Shown here in pieces: positions 16,377 to 24,503 of a DNA stretch of 36,746 bases. The stretch spans positions 1-36,746 of IMG/VR virus record IMGVR_UViG_3300009428_000003; one strand, 5' to 3'. This DNA comes from a virus. The notes beneath the pieces were generated by a model that was not told where the DNA came from, did no database searches, and saw only the letters and a program-made list of their open reading frames with translations. The translations under genes and the position numbers were made by a program. The first letter of the stretch is position 1; every line of letters begins with the position of its first letter.

Positions 16377-17438
16377 TTATGCGTCTAATTCAGCTTTGTG
16401 AATTGATCCCGCAAGTGTTACCGCATCCCTATTGTAAGAAGTAATCAATGCAACGTCAGTTGAAAAGATAAATGTTTCTTTAACAGAAGCGTCAAGTTGT
16501 GGTTGTGAACCTCCAACCGCAACATTGTTGTCAGCACATTCTTTGAAATATCTTAATCCCATTTCAAGATCAACTATTGGATATTGAAAAGTTGTGAAGA
16601 AATTGTCATCGTTTATTGTTTCACCGTTTATGAAATCTGGAGCGTTTCTATTCATAGTCGCTAAACTTCCCTTTGGAATACAATAAGCCGTTGCTTCTTT
16701 TCCTCCAGCAGTATCAACAGAAACTCTGTTTGAATAACCGAAATCAAATTGACCAAATTGGAATTCGCTATTCGTTCCATTTTGTGTTCCTTGATTCAAG
16801 TATTGATTCACCGTTGATTGTAAAGTTGTTGAACCAATCACGTTGTATCTTCCGTCGAAGTCATCACCTTCCATGATCACACCTAAATCGTTGAAAAAGA
16901 ATTGTTTTTGTGCAGAAGTTACTTGAACCGAATCACCAACTAATGCGCCATATTTTGCACCCGCTCCGATAAATGGTGAACCCATTATCGCCGTTTTGTC
17001 CGCTTCCAATTTTGTAATTGAAGCATTGTCCAAAGTTTCAGCGAACTTTTTTCCATAACGCTTTATCTTTCTTTCGAAATCAGCCATGTAGGAAATGTCG
17101 TTGTTGAAGTATTGTCCAGGTATCATTGTGAACCCGAATTGATACGTTGCAAAAGTAACCGTCACAAGTTTCGAAGTGCTTTCATCGTTTCCGATAGTAC
17201 ACGTTCTCGCGTTTGTGATTGTTACATCAGCTCCATCAATTACTGGAATGTCTAAAGTGTTTCCGCTTGAAATTCCCGCTTTCGCTAAGATGTCAGCGTC
17301 AACGATTGATTCTGGATCAGTTGTGTCTTCAACAAACTTCATCCATGCCCCATAAGTTGACAATCTATCTTCGTACTTGTCAAGGGTGTTTGCATATTGC
17401 GATCTTATCGCCTGCAATCTTGTGTTAACTAAACTCAT
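16377..17438 (-). CDS. Major capsid protein
   Basis: This 353-residue protein directly follows the scaffold gene, has a size typical of HK97-fold major capsid proteins and mixed alpha/beta composition, and is the only gene here with a consensus promoter before it and a strong terminator behind it. Segments such as FAETLDNASITKLEADK, MNRNAPDFINGE and FQYPIVDLEMGLRYFKECA fit the long helix and beta elements of the fold. No N-terminal coiled coil is present, which agrees with a separate scaffold gene. The family is inferred from order and features; I did not identify a specific family signature. Confidence 0.88.
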   Translation of the reverse strand: MSLVNTRLQAIRSQYANTLDKYEDRLSTYGAWMKFVEDTTDPESIVDADILAKAGISSGNTLDIPVIDGADVTITNARTCTIGNDESTSKLVTVTFATYQFGFTMIPGQYFNNDISYMADFERKIKRYGKKFAETLDNASITKLEADKTAIMGSPFIGAGAKYGALVGDSVQVTSAQKQFFFNDLGVIMEGDDFDGRYNVIGSTTLQSTVNQYLNQGTQNGTNSEFQFGQFDFGYSNRVSVDTAGGKEATAYCIPKGSLATMNRNAPDFINGETINDDNFFTTFQYPIVDLEMGLRYFKECADNNVAVGGSQPQLDASVKETFIFSTDVALITSYNRDAVTLAGSIHKAELDA

Positions 17439-17511
17439 TTTTTAAGTTTTAAATTATTAAAAATTATTTATTTTGCCGTTTATGTTTACCCTTGACAGTC
17501 GCGGTCTTGTT

Positions 17512-17542
17512 CAAAAATACAAAAAATTATTTGATTGGCAAA
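17512..17542 (-). promoter_or_regulatory. Consensus promoter of the major capsid gene
   Basis: Minus strand TTTG (17542-17539), a 19-base spacer and TATTTTTG (17519-17512) exactly match TTTG-N19-TAnnTTTG. The -33 element lies inside the last codons of the scaffold gene. The start codon at 17438 leaves a leader of about 65 bases. It gives the capsid gene its own transcript. Confidence 0.82.
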
Positions 17543-18459
17543 CCTTCCATGTGTTGCGCAAACAATTGATCCATTTGTTTTCGGTATTCTGGCGATCGTT
17601 TTGACAACCCTTTTGAAATCAAATCGTTTTCAATTGCGGTCATCAATTGACCTTGTGTTTTTGCCGATGAAATTGAAGCGGAAGTCATCAACGGATTCGG
17701 ATTGTTCAAATCCTTTTTGTTCGGATCAACACCGCCACCCGTCGCGTCTTTCTTTGCAAGAACTGATTCCAATCTTGTTCGAAGTAATTGTTCCGCTTTC
17801 ATATTTGCAAGATTCTTGTCACGGATCGGAATGTCACCATCGTAAAAAGTCACCGTTCCGTCCTCCATTACTTTCGCGCTTGATGTCAATGAAGCAATCA
17901 AATTGTTCACGTGGCCATCAACCAAGTCTTTCGGCAATGTTTCGTTGAAAGTTAATCCAGACAATGCTTTTGTCAAACTCGATTCAATTTGTCCCAATCT
18001 TGTTTTTTCTTTGAACCCTTCGATTTGACCCGTTAATTCTTTTATTCTTGTTTCCGTATCGATTTGTAATGAATCATACAATCCTTTGAAATGATCATTT
18101 GCCGAACCGTTTTCAATCTTCACGTTTAATTCTGAAATGATTCGATCTTTTTCAGCTAATATCGACGGATCGTTTGCGTTCGCTAATTGTTTTAACTTTG
18201 CCGTTTCTTCCTTGAAAAAATTATAAGTCTTCACACCGTCGGGACGTTTCTCCCCAAACGCCTCTTCAAAATCGTTGTCATAACCTTGATGTAATTCACC
18301 AATTGTTGTCTTGATCTTGTCGTTCCAATGGTTTTCAGCGTGATTGCTTAACAACGCTTGACCGCTTTCCGATCCTTTGAATCCTTCAATAAATTGTTCT
18401 TTCAATTCCGCGTTGTTTTCAAATGCTTCGTTGATCTTGTCAATGTTTAATTCGTCCAT
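17527..18459 (-). CDS. Capsid scaffolding protein
   Basis: This 310-residue protein is very charged and helical, with an acidic N-terminal half and long Glu/Lys-rich segments (for example AEKDRIISELNVKIE and ETRIKELTGQIEGFKEKTRLGQIESSL). A Gly-rich linker (ATGGGVDPNKKD) precedes a helical C-terminus rich in basic residues, the usual capsid-binding end of scaffolds. It stands between the portal region and the capsid gene, the standard place. The protein would guide prohead assembly and then leave or be degraded; no protease domain is visible. Confidence 0.87.
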   Translation of the reverse strand: MDELNIDKINEAFENNAELKEQFIEGFKGSESGQALLSNHAENHWNDKIKTTIGELHQGYDNDFEEAFGEKRPDGVKTYNFFKEETAKLKQLANANDPSILAEKDRIISELNVKIENGSANDHFKGLYDSLQIDTETRIKELTGQIEGFKEKTRLGQIESSLTKALSGLTFNETLPKDLVDGHVNNLIASLTSSAKVMEDGTVTFYDGDIPIRDKNLANMKAEQLLRTRLESVLAKKDATGGGVDPNKKDLNNPNPLMTSASISSAKTQGQLMTAIENDLISKGLSKRSPEYRKQMDQLFAQHMEGLPIK

Positions 18460-18489
18460 AAATTACTCGTTTTTATGATTTTGTTTGTT

Positions 18490-18834
18490 TTAAATTTCTG
18501 TTTTTGGTTCAATTTTTTTTGTTGCTTTTTTTTTCGGCGCGATATATAATGGATCATGTAAAACAAATAAATTTGTATATCCCAATAACGCCAAATAATT
18601 TGGAGCCTTTGCGCCCTTCTTTCCTTTACCTCCAATCTTCGTAATATAATCACTTTGATTCATCTTGATAATTGAAGAACGAACGTCATATTTCTTCAAC
18701 GATGGACGGTGAACGTCTTCGATCAATAAGATGTGATAAAACCTTGCTTCGGCTTCATTGATTTCGGTTGGAACTTGCACGTCGCTCCATGCGGACGCTC
18801 CTTTTTTACAATCTTCTAATTTGTTAGGCTTCAT
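18490..18834 (-). CDS. Unknown protein between portal and scaffold
   Basis: This 114-residue basic protein has a Lys-rich tail (KKKATKKIEPKTEI) and an internal KIGGKGKKGAKAP loop. The ATG at 18834 overlaps the portal stop by 11 bases, so translation is probably coupled. There is no recognised domain. A head-completion or packaging accessory protein would fit its place. Confidence 0.7.
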   Translation of the reverse strand: MKPNKLEDCKKGASAWSDVQVPTEINEAEARFYHILLIEDVHRPSLKKYDVRSSIIKMNQSDYITKIGGKGKKGAKAPNYLALLGYTNLFVLHDPLYIAPKKKATKKIEPKTEI

Positions 18835-20533
18835 TTGTTTCTGTTTTAATTATGTAAGATTTCAATATTTCCGTAATATTATCAATTTTTTTGTCGAAAT
18901 CCAAATCACGCCCGAAGTCAATGATATTTGTGTTTTCACGTTCGAACCTTGCAATGTAGTTTGAAAAACGCGCTTTGATAATGTATTCATCCATTGTCAT
19001 CGCCCCGTCCGTCAACAACTGTTTTGATTCGTTAACCGTTTTGTGTGGTTCTGGATTCAAGTTGTAAAGCGTCCACGCCCGTTTGATTCGGTCGTCATTC
19101 CCCTTGTATTTTGTTTCAAGGATTTGACGATAAATTTGATCGATTTCTTCATCTGGTTCGCCGTTCAATTTCGCGTCTTTGTATTCCTCCATCAAATCAC
19201 GAACCGATTTCAAAAAGAATTCATCGCCATAAAATACAACGGATGACAAAAATTGATCGCCATATTTCAAACGCGCAACCGTATCGTTCGCGAACTTATT
19301 AATCTTTTCTAAACTTGAAGCGATTATCAACAACACGTTTCGCCTTGATTCAAACGATCCGAAAACTTGTTTTTCATTCACGGATTGATTGTCCAAGACC
19401 GACGCGGTTGTTCCAATCGTCACCGATCGAACTTTGTCCGCGTATTCGTTTATTTTATTCTTTACGTATTCAAGGGACTTCGTGTCTGGTGTTGTAATCT
19501 TTACGGGATCGGACAAATTCGGGTCTTCACTCGATTGTGGCGCGGGTACTTCATAGAATGTTCCTGGACACATTTCAACGCGGTTTTCACACGCTTGACA
19601 TTTTACTTGATTCGTTTTGATTACTTCAACACCATTTTCCCAAATAGTATATTCGTTTTTTATATAGCCATCTTGACACCCTTCGAAATTGCAAAGTTCT
19701 TCGTATGCCGAAATGATTGGAAAAGTTCCGTATAAATCAGCATATTCTTTGAACGTGTCAAATGCAAGATAGCGATCCAATGTGGACAAAACGTCCGTCA
19801 ATGGTGATTTCTTCTCAATGGTGTTGTTTGCGTTTAGATTCTTATCCCAAAAATATGACGCGGGACAATAACCAAGACCGTGAAGTTGATCAACAACCGC
19901 ATCACCGACAATTTGATTCCCTTCGGTTTTGTATATTCGATATGATTCATCGTCATATACCGCGATCGTGTCTTTGTTGATTGTGAAAATAATATGATCA
20001 ACCGTTCCGTTCTTGTCTGAATGAATGTCAATGATGTTTGAAACATCAACAAAATAATAATACGGATTCGGTGTCGATCCCGTTTGTTCGGTTGGAATGT
20101 CCACAACCAAAACGGAATTGATTGAATACTTTAATTGTTCAAAACCGATTGTTTTGAAAAAATGTTTGTCGTTTAATTCGTTTCGTAAATAGTCGACAAA
20201 TTCTTGTGACAAGTCTGGATTCGAAAATTCGTAATTGAAAAAAGGATTCTGACCGTCGAAAACTCTTTGATATTCCGTGAAGATATCTTGTGTTATTTCA
20301 AGCGAAACAACGGGAAACCGCAACAACTGAATAAATCTTTGATATTTGTCATCAGTCAAATATGACTTGATCCAAGCAAACAATTCATCAAACGCGGGAT
20401 TCGATCGCGCATTTTCAATTTGTGTTTCGCTATGAAGTTTTAATCGATTTTGATGACGAACCGCGTTTTCTAGTTGTTTTCTTTTTGGTCTGTCCTCCAA
20501 TATCGATTGAAGTTGTTTTTTTTCTAATGACAT
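18824..20533 (-). CDS. Portal protein with Cys-rich insertion
   Basis: This 569-residue protein (ATG at 20533; a TTG at 20548 is less likely) forms the ring through which DNA enters the head. It lies downstream of terminase and upstream of scaffold and capsid genes. Residues 45-130 and 360-540 are helical as in portal stem and crown regions. Cysteines 281, 286, 312, 315 and 322 (CNFEGC, then CQACENRVEMC) form a putative zinc-binding insertion; similar inserts occur in portal proteins of other Bacteroidota phages, as far as I recall. Its start overlaps the upstream small gene by 104 bases. Size and order support the call strongly; no single diagnostic motif exists for portals. Confidence 0.87.
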   Translation of the reverse strand: MSLEKKQLQSILEDRPKRKQLENAVRHQNRLKLHSETQIENARSNPAFDELFAWIKSYLTDDKYQRFIQLLRFPVVSLEITQDIFTEYQRVFDGQNPFFNYEFSNPDLSQEFVDYLRNELNDKHFFKTIGFEQLKYSINSVLVVDIPTEQTGSTPNPYYYFVDVSNIIDIHSDKNGTVDHIIFTINKDTIAVYDDESYRIYKTEGNQIVGDAVVDQLHGLGYCPASYFWDKNLNANNTIEKKSPLTDVLSTLDRYLAFDTFKEYADLYGTFPIISAYEELCNFEGCQDGYIKNEYTIWENGVEVIKTNQVKCQACENRVEMCPGTFYEVPAPQSSEDPNLSDPVKITTPDTKSLEYVKNKINEYADKVRSVTIGTTASVLDNQSVNEKQVFGSFESRRNVLLIIASSLEKINKFANDTVARLKYGDQFLSSVVFYGDEFFLKSVRDLMEEYKDAKLNGEPDEEIDQIYRQILETKYKGNDDRIKRAWTLYNLNPEPHKTVNESKQLLTDGAMTMDEYIIKARFSNYIARFERENTNIIDFGRDLDFDKKIDNITEILKSYIIKTETNEA

Positions 20534-20669
20534 TTTTTGAAAATTCAAATTCAGAATCGTTCGGAAGTGACCAAACAGTATTGTTCAATGAAAGAATGTT
20601 GACGGCGTGTCCATAACTAAACGTCTGAACACGACCGCCTTTTTCCTTAAGTTTTATAAACTCAAACAT
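20430..20669 (-). CDS. Small basic protein overlapping the portal start
   Basis: This 79-residue protein starts at the ATG at 20669, 4 bases below the previous gene's stop. The N-terminal part (MFEFIKLKEKGGRVQTFSYG) is beta-like. The C-terminal 30 residues are very basic (KKKTTRKRGSSSKSIKTS) and overlap the first 104 bases of the portal gene in another frame. It could be a DNA-binding head protein. Without this gene a 125-base gap would precede the portal. The long overlap lowers confidence somewhat. Confidence 0.62.
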   Translation of the reverse strand: MFEFIKLKEKGGRVQTFSYGHAVNILSLNNTVWSLPNDSEFEFSKNVIRKKTTSIDIGGQTKKKTTRKRGSSSKSIKTS

Positions 20670-20673
20670 ATTT

Positions 20674-21288
20674 TTATAATCCCGTTAAAGGGTCAAAATC
20701 AGCAGGAACCGAAATCGCCTTGTACTTTGACCAATCTTTTTTGATGTTGAATGAAACCGCTGAAGCATCTTTTGTCGCGAATCCTTCATTTCCTTGATCA
20801 CCTACAAAGAAGCTTGAAATTGGAATTCCTTCAAATACTCCCGTTGTTTTTTCCCAAAGAATGATTTTTCCATCTTCGTTGAATAAATAAACAACAAGAT
20901 TCTTTTCACATCTAAGGTTGAAAAGTGCTTGAATTACTTCTTTGTTCATTGACTTAAACATTCCCGCGAATGCTGATGCGTTGATTCCAACAAGTTCAGT
21001 TTCACCGTTCAATGTTGAATTGTCGCCACCGCCGTTTGTGATCGCTTCACCTGGTGTGATAACCGCTTCAAATACGAATGGAGTCACAACAATGTGTGTG
21101 TCGCCAACGGCGGAAGTTCTTGTTTGCCAATCAGCCAACAAAGTGACATCGTTCCCCGCAGTACCGTCGAACTTATCGCCCGCTCTTTGGATTGCAAACT
21201 TTTGAATTTGTAAAATATTCTCTGGACAAGGTTGTGCAGGAATGTTCCCGATCGCGGTTGGTGATGGGCATAAACATGATAATGACAT
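20674..21288 (-). CDS. Probable virion structural protein
   Basis: This 204-residue protein has an N-terminus with several cysteines (MSLSCLCPSPTAIGNIPAQPCPENILQIQKFAIQR) and a beta-rich remainder (VVYLFNEDGKIILWEKTTGVFEGIPISSFFVGDQ). The CPENxxQIQK start resembles Bacteroidota phage proteins annotated as major tail or structural proteins, from memory. Tail tube genes normally sit just before the chaperones, where no obvious tube gene is found here, so this gene may be a displaced tail tube gene. That is inference. A 119-base AT-rich leader precedes it. Confidence 0.68.
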   Translation of the reverse strand: MSLSCLCPSPTAIGNIPAQPCPENILQIQKFAIQRAGDKFDGTAGNDVTLLADWQTRTSAVGDTHIVVTPFVFEAVITPGEAITNGGGDNSTLNGETELVGINASAFAGMFKSMNKEVIQALFNLRCEKNLVVYLFNEDGKIILWEKTTGVFEGIPISSFFVGDQGNEGFATKDASAVSFNIKKDWSKYKAISVPADFDPLTGL

Positions 21289-21407
21289 ATTTTTAATTTT
21301 AAAAGTAAATAATTACTTCGATCGCCTACCCATAAACCAAACCGAAACGTATTTTGTAAATATACAAATTTTTTATAATAAAAAAAGTATTAATTTTTTA
21401 GCAATGT

Positions 21408-21647
21408 TTAATTCAAAGCGATCGTTTCAAATGAATATCTTTTTTTTAGCAATTCGGACAATTCGTCAAACGTCAATTTTATGACCATAGGATAATTCAA
21501 CCCCGCCAAATGAAGACACGAACCGTCGTCATCAAATGCGTGACAAACATAATGATCAAGATTGAATTCGAATTCATCCCACCAAGACGTTCTTTTTTCG
21601 GTTGCTTCGTCAATACTTACACAAAGTATTTTTGTTTTTATTATCAT
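21408..21647 (-). CDS. Small acidic protein after terminase
   Basis: This 79-residue protein starts one base after the terminase stop codon, so it is translated from the terminase message. It contains SWWDEFEFNLDHYVCHAF and FDELSELLKKRYSFE; there is no known motif. Downstream lies a 119-base AT-rich gap before the next gene. The role is unknown; a packaging accessory is possible only by position. Confidence 0.65.
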   Translation of the reverse strand: MIIKTKILCVSIDEATEKRTSWWDEFEFNLDHYVCHAFDDDGSCLHLAGLNYPMVIKLTFDELSELLKKRYSFETIALN

Positions 21648-21648
21648 T

Positions 21649-22872
21649 TTAATTGCGTCGTTTAATTCCTCTTTTGTTTTCCTTATTCAATCCAATCTTT
21701 TCGAAACAAACATATCGAAACGCGTCAATCCCGTGATTGTAGTTGTCAATCGGTTTGTTTAGATATTCACCGTCTTTTGTCTTGGTCCATTGGTAATTGC
21801 TGAATTCATCGATTAAATTAATACTTTTTTTGTGAATATTTATTTTAAATCTTTTCATCACATCAATTCCCGAATTTATTGATCCTGGTCCTTTTTTTAC
21901 GCCACGAATCGCACGGAAGCCACCGCGACGGATTTCCGCGATTGATTTTGGTTCGGATGAATCAGCAATGATGTCTTCAAGCGTTCCAATACCAAACGCC
22001 CGCAATTTCTTCGCGATGTCTGGATTCGTCAACCCTGTTTCAAAACAAAGTTCTTCCACCCAAAGTTCCCCGCCTTGATATACAACTTTTATGATCGCGG
22101 TTGGATCGTTCGTAAATCCGAAGTCTAATCCGTACGCGGTCCACTTTCCAGATTCGGGAATTTGTTCGCACGTTTCCCAATTGTTAAAAATAACGCCTTC
22201 AAGCGATCCAATTTCGCCTAATCCGTAGACCTTCCAAAATTGTTCGTCACCGCTGATCAAATTTCCAACTTCATCGAATATTGGTTTCCTGGATTCGATC
22301 GCGTCAATAATTGATTGCTCCAACAATGGTTTCCCCGTCAAGTGATCAACATTGTCTTTGTAAGTTGATTTTATGAACGCGAATTTGTTTGATGGTTGCA
22401 TCAATTTAGAATGAACCCAAAATTTCGACACGGGATTGAAATCAAGAAAGACTTGATTCTTTGTTCTTATTTCCAATTGTGTGAAGGCATCCCACGAAAT
22501 CCGATTGCATTCATTCACAAAAAGAATATCACGACGCGCCCCGCGAAGTTTTGCGTCGTTGTCAGCCGAAAAGAATTCGATTGTCCAATTTCCAAGTTTA
22601 TATGTTGAATCTGTTTTGTTGTGATTGTCTTCTTTGTAAATTCCTAATTCAATAAGTATTTTAAAAGAGTCACGCATCACACCCCGTTTCAAATGCGGGA
22701 TTGTTTCAGCAACAACCGAAACCAATTTTGATTTTTTGCTTGTTAATGATTTGACAATAAGAATTTGAGCCGTCGAATAAGTCTTTGAACTTGACGTTCC
22801 GCCTTGCAACACGATGAACCGATTGTCTTTTGACGCTTCAGCAATCTTGACGAATAGGTTTGTAAATAACAT
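21649..22872 (-). CDS. terL: Terminase large subunit
   Basis: This 407-residue packaging motor protein has an N-terminal ATPase with Walker A-like GGTSSSKT (residues 24-31) and Walker B DILFVNE (115-121, Glu as catalytic residue). The C-terminal RNase H-like nuclease shows the expected acids: Asp250 (GLDFGFTNDPTA), Asp304 (ADSSEPKS) and Asp383 (YNHGIDAFRY). Length and motifs agree with the Terminase_3 type. It would translocate DNA into the prohead through the portal and cut it. It starts 2 bases after the small subunit stop. Confidence 0.97.
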   Translation of the reverse strand: MLFTNLFVKIAEASKDNRFIVLQGGTSSSKTYSTAQILIVKSLTSKKSKLVSVVAETIPHLKRGVMRDSFKILIELGIYKEDNHNKTDSTYKLGNWTIEFFSADNDAKLRGARRDILFVNECNRISWDAFTQLEIRTKNQVFLDFNPVSKFWVHSKLMQPSNKFAFIKSTYKDNVDHLTGKPLLEQSIIDAIESRKPIFDEVGNLISGDEQFWKVYGLGEIGSLEGVIFNNWETCEQIPESGKWTAYGLDFGFTNDPTAIIKVVYQGGELWVEELCFETGLTNPDIAKKLRAFGIGTLEDIIADSSEPKSIAEIRRGGFRAIRGVKKGPGSINSGIDVMKRFKINIHKKSINLIDEFSNYQWTKTKDGEYLNKPIDNYNHGIDAFRYVCFEKIGLNKENKRGIKRRN

Positions 22873-22874
22873 TT

Positions 22875-23246
22875 TTATTCTTCGTCGCTTAGTGCATCAT
22901 TTAATTTCTTTGAAACCTTGATTTCCAATTGTCCCGAATTAATATTTTCATTCAATGTCTTTTCAAAATAACCACGATTCTTTCCTTTGGTTTTCAAAAA
23001 GAAAATTGTTGAAGCGGGATTCCCCCCTTTGATTTGTTTATGCAATTGAGATTCCGCGAAGTCCAAAACAACATTTTCAATGTCATCGGCTTGTTTTTTG
23101 AATTCTGGATCATTGTTGTAATAATCATAAAAAGTCGAGCGATTAAGGCCGACAATCTTGCAAGCCGTTGTTATAACGCCAAGACATTTTTCCATCGCTT
23201 CAAGCAATGCTTTTTTATTATGTTGGGTTTTGATGGTCTTATTCAT
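22875..23246 (-). CDS. terS: Terminase small subunit
   Basis: This 123-residue protein has an N-terminal helix-turn-helix (residues about 13-45: LLEAMEKCLGVITTACKIVGLNRSTFYDYYNNDPEF) followed by helices for oligomerisation and GNPASTIFFLKTKGKNRGY, a common segment of phage small terminases. It recognises phage DNA and presents it to the large subunit encoded 2 bases downstream. The start overlaps the methyltransferase gene by 8 bases. Confidence 0.92.
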   Translation of the reverse strand: MNKTIKTQHNKKALLEAMEKCLGVITTACKIVGLNRSTFYDYYNNDPEFKKQADDIENVVLDFAESQLHKQIKGGNPASTIFFLKTKGKNRGYFEKTLNENINSGQLEIKVSKKLNDALSDEE

Positions 23247-24444
23247 TGATCCAGGTTTCTTTTGTTATGTCTTCGCCGTTTCTTTTTACCGTGAATTTTC
23301 TGTTGTTGTCAGTCATGTATTTGACCCACCGTTTCACAATAACGTCGCAATATTTCGGATCAAGTTCTTGTCCGTAACATTTGCGATTCGTTTGTTCCGA
23401 TCCAATCAATGTCGATCCACTTCCAAGAAACAAATCAAGAACAACGTCATTTATTTCAATTATGTTTTCAATTGCCATCTTAGAAAGTTCAACGGGTTTT
23501 TGTGTTGGATGCAAGTACTTATTTGCTCGGTCTTTTACTACTGACCAAACACTCCCAATTCGTTTGCCTTTTATTTCTGCGCCTCTGTGATAAACTAAAG
23601 CAACTTCAAAATCTGTCACAAATGTTTTTTTCAAATCTCCGATTCCACCGCCCCCTTTATCCCAAATTATAATATTTGACAAATCTCCAATTGGATCGCA
23701 AAATTCAATCCATTGTTTCAACACTTTCCAAGAAGTCCAAACAAAAACAAAACCTTTTGAGCAAAGATGTAAGTTATTAATCCACTCTGTGACAAAAACA
23801 TCGTCATTTTTTAAAACTTCGAACTTTTCGGATTTTTCTCTCATGTTTGACTGATACGAAACACCATAGGGAGGATCAGTGAAAACCATGTCCGCTTTTT
23901 TACCGTTCATTAATTTTTCAACCGCGTCAATTTCCGTTGAACTCGCGCAATGAACTCGATGTCCGTTCAATTCGTAAAGATCGCCAAGAACCGTTTTTGG
24001 TTCGGTTGGAAGTTCACCGTTGAAATCGTCTTCTTCTGGCGCGTCAATTTCTGTGACAACGTCTTCAAAATATTCATTATCAAAACCCCAATCAATCAAA
24101 TCGTCTTGATCGAAATATTCAACTAAAAGTTCTTTGTCAAATTCACCCGTGTTTTTATTCAATCGAACATTCAATTCTTTTTCTTGGTCCAGGTTCAAAT
24201 CAAGTTCAACGCAAGGCATTTTTTTGAATCCCATTTCGCGGGAAACTTTTGTTCTTTGGTGTCCTCCAATTATAATCCCAAATCTTTCTTTGTTTGTGTT
24301 GACAATTACGGGATCAACCAAACCGAAACGACTGATTGAATCTTTTATTTTTTGCTTTTGTTCTTCTGATAATTTTCGCGGGTTGTATTCGGCTGAAATT
24401 AGTTTGTCAATATTCCATTCGACAATCTTCAAGTTGCTTTCCAT
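23239..24444 (-). CDS. ParB-like/DNA methyltransferase fusion
   Basis: This 401-residue protein has an N-terminal ParB/Srx-like domain at about residues 8-85 (NPRKLSEEQ, GLVDPVIV and IIIGGHQRTKVSREMG). A DNA N4/N6-methyltransferase follows, with the DPPY catalytic motif at 190-193 and the AdoMet-binding FLGSGS at 339-344. DPPY before FxGxG is the beta-class order. Such fusions are frequent next to phage terminase genes and probably methylate phage DNA to evade host restriction or mark packaging sites. It is the first gene after the iteron region and has a consensus promoter; its stop overlaps terS by 8 bases. No partner nuclease was seen, so it appears to be an orphan. Confidence 0.94.
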   Translation of the reverse strand: MESNLKIVEWNIDKLISAEYNPRKLSEEQKQKIKDSISRFGLVDPVIVNTNKERFGIIIGGHQRTKVSREMGFKKMPCVELDLNLDQEKELNVRLNKNTGEFDKELLVEYFDQDDLIDWGFDNEYFEDVVTEIDAPEEDDFNGELPTEPKTVLGDLYELNGHRVHCASSTEIDAVEKLMNGKKADMVFTDPPYGVSYQSNMREKSEKFEVLKNDDVFVTEWINNLHLCSKGFVFVWTSWKVLKQWIEFCDPIGDLSNIIIWDKGGGGIGDLKKTFVTDFEVALVYHRGAEIKGKRIGSVWSVVKDRANKYLHPTQKPVELSKMAIENIIEINDVVLDLFLGSGSTLIGSEQTNRKCYGQELDPKYCDVIVKRWVKYMTDNNRKFTVKRNGEDITKETWINE

Positions 24445-24470
24445 AATTCGATAACTCTTTTCGATTCATT

Positions 24471-24501
24471 CAAATATAACTATTTAGATCGAATTATCAA
24501 A
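24471..24501 (-). promoter_or_regulatory. Consensus promoter of the methyltransferase-terminase operon
   Basis: Minus strand TTTG (24501-24498), a 19-base spacer and TATATTTG (24478-24471) match the Bacteroidota consensus exactly. The start codon is 27 bases downstream of the -7 box. TGACGC repeats begin 2 bases upstream of the -33 element, a suitable place for an activator or repressor. Confidence 0.8.
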
Positions 24502-24503
24502 AG

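Noticed and set aside
21289-21407. Promoter before the structural gene at 21288
   Set aside because: TTTG and several TAnnTTT-like boxes are present, but no combination has both good boxes at a normal spacing. AT-rich sequence produces such matches easily.
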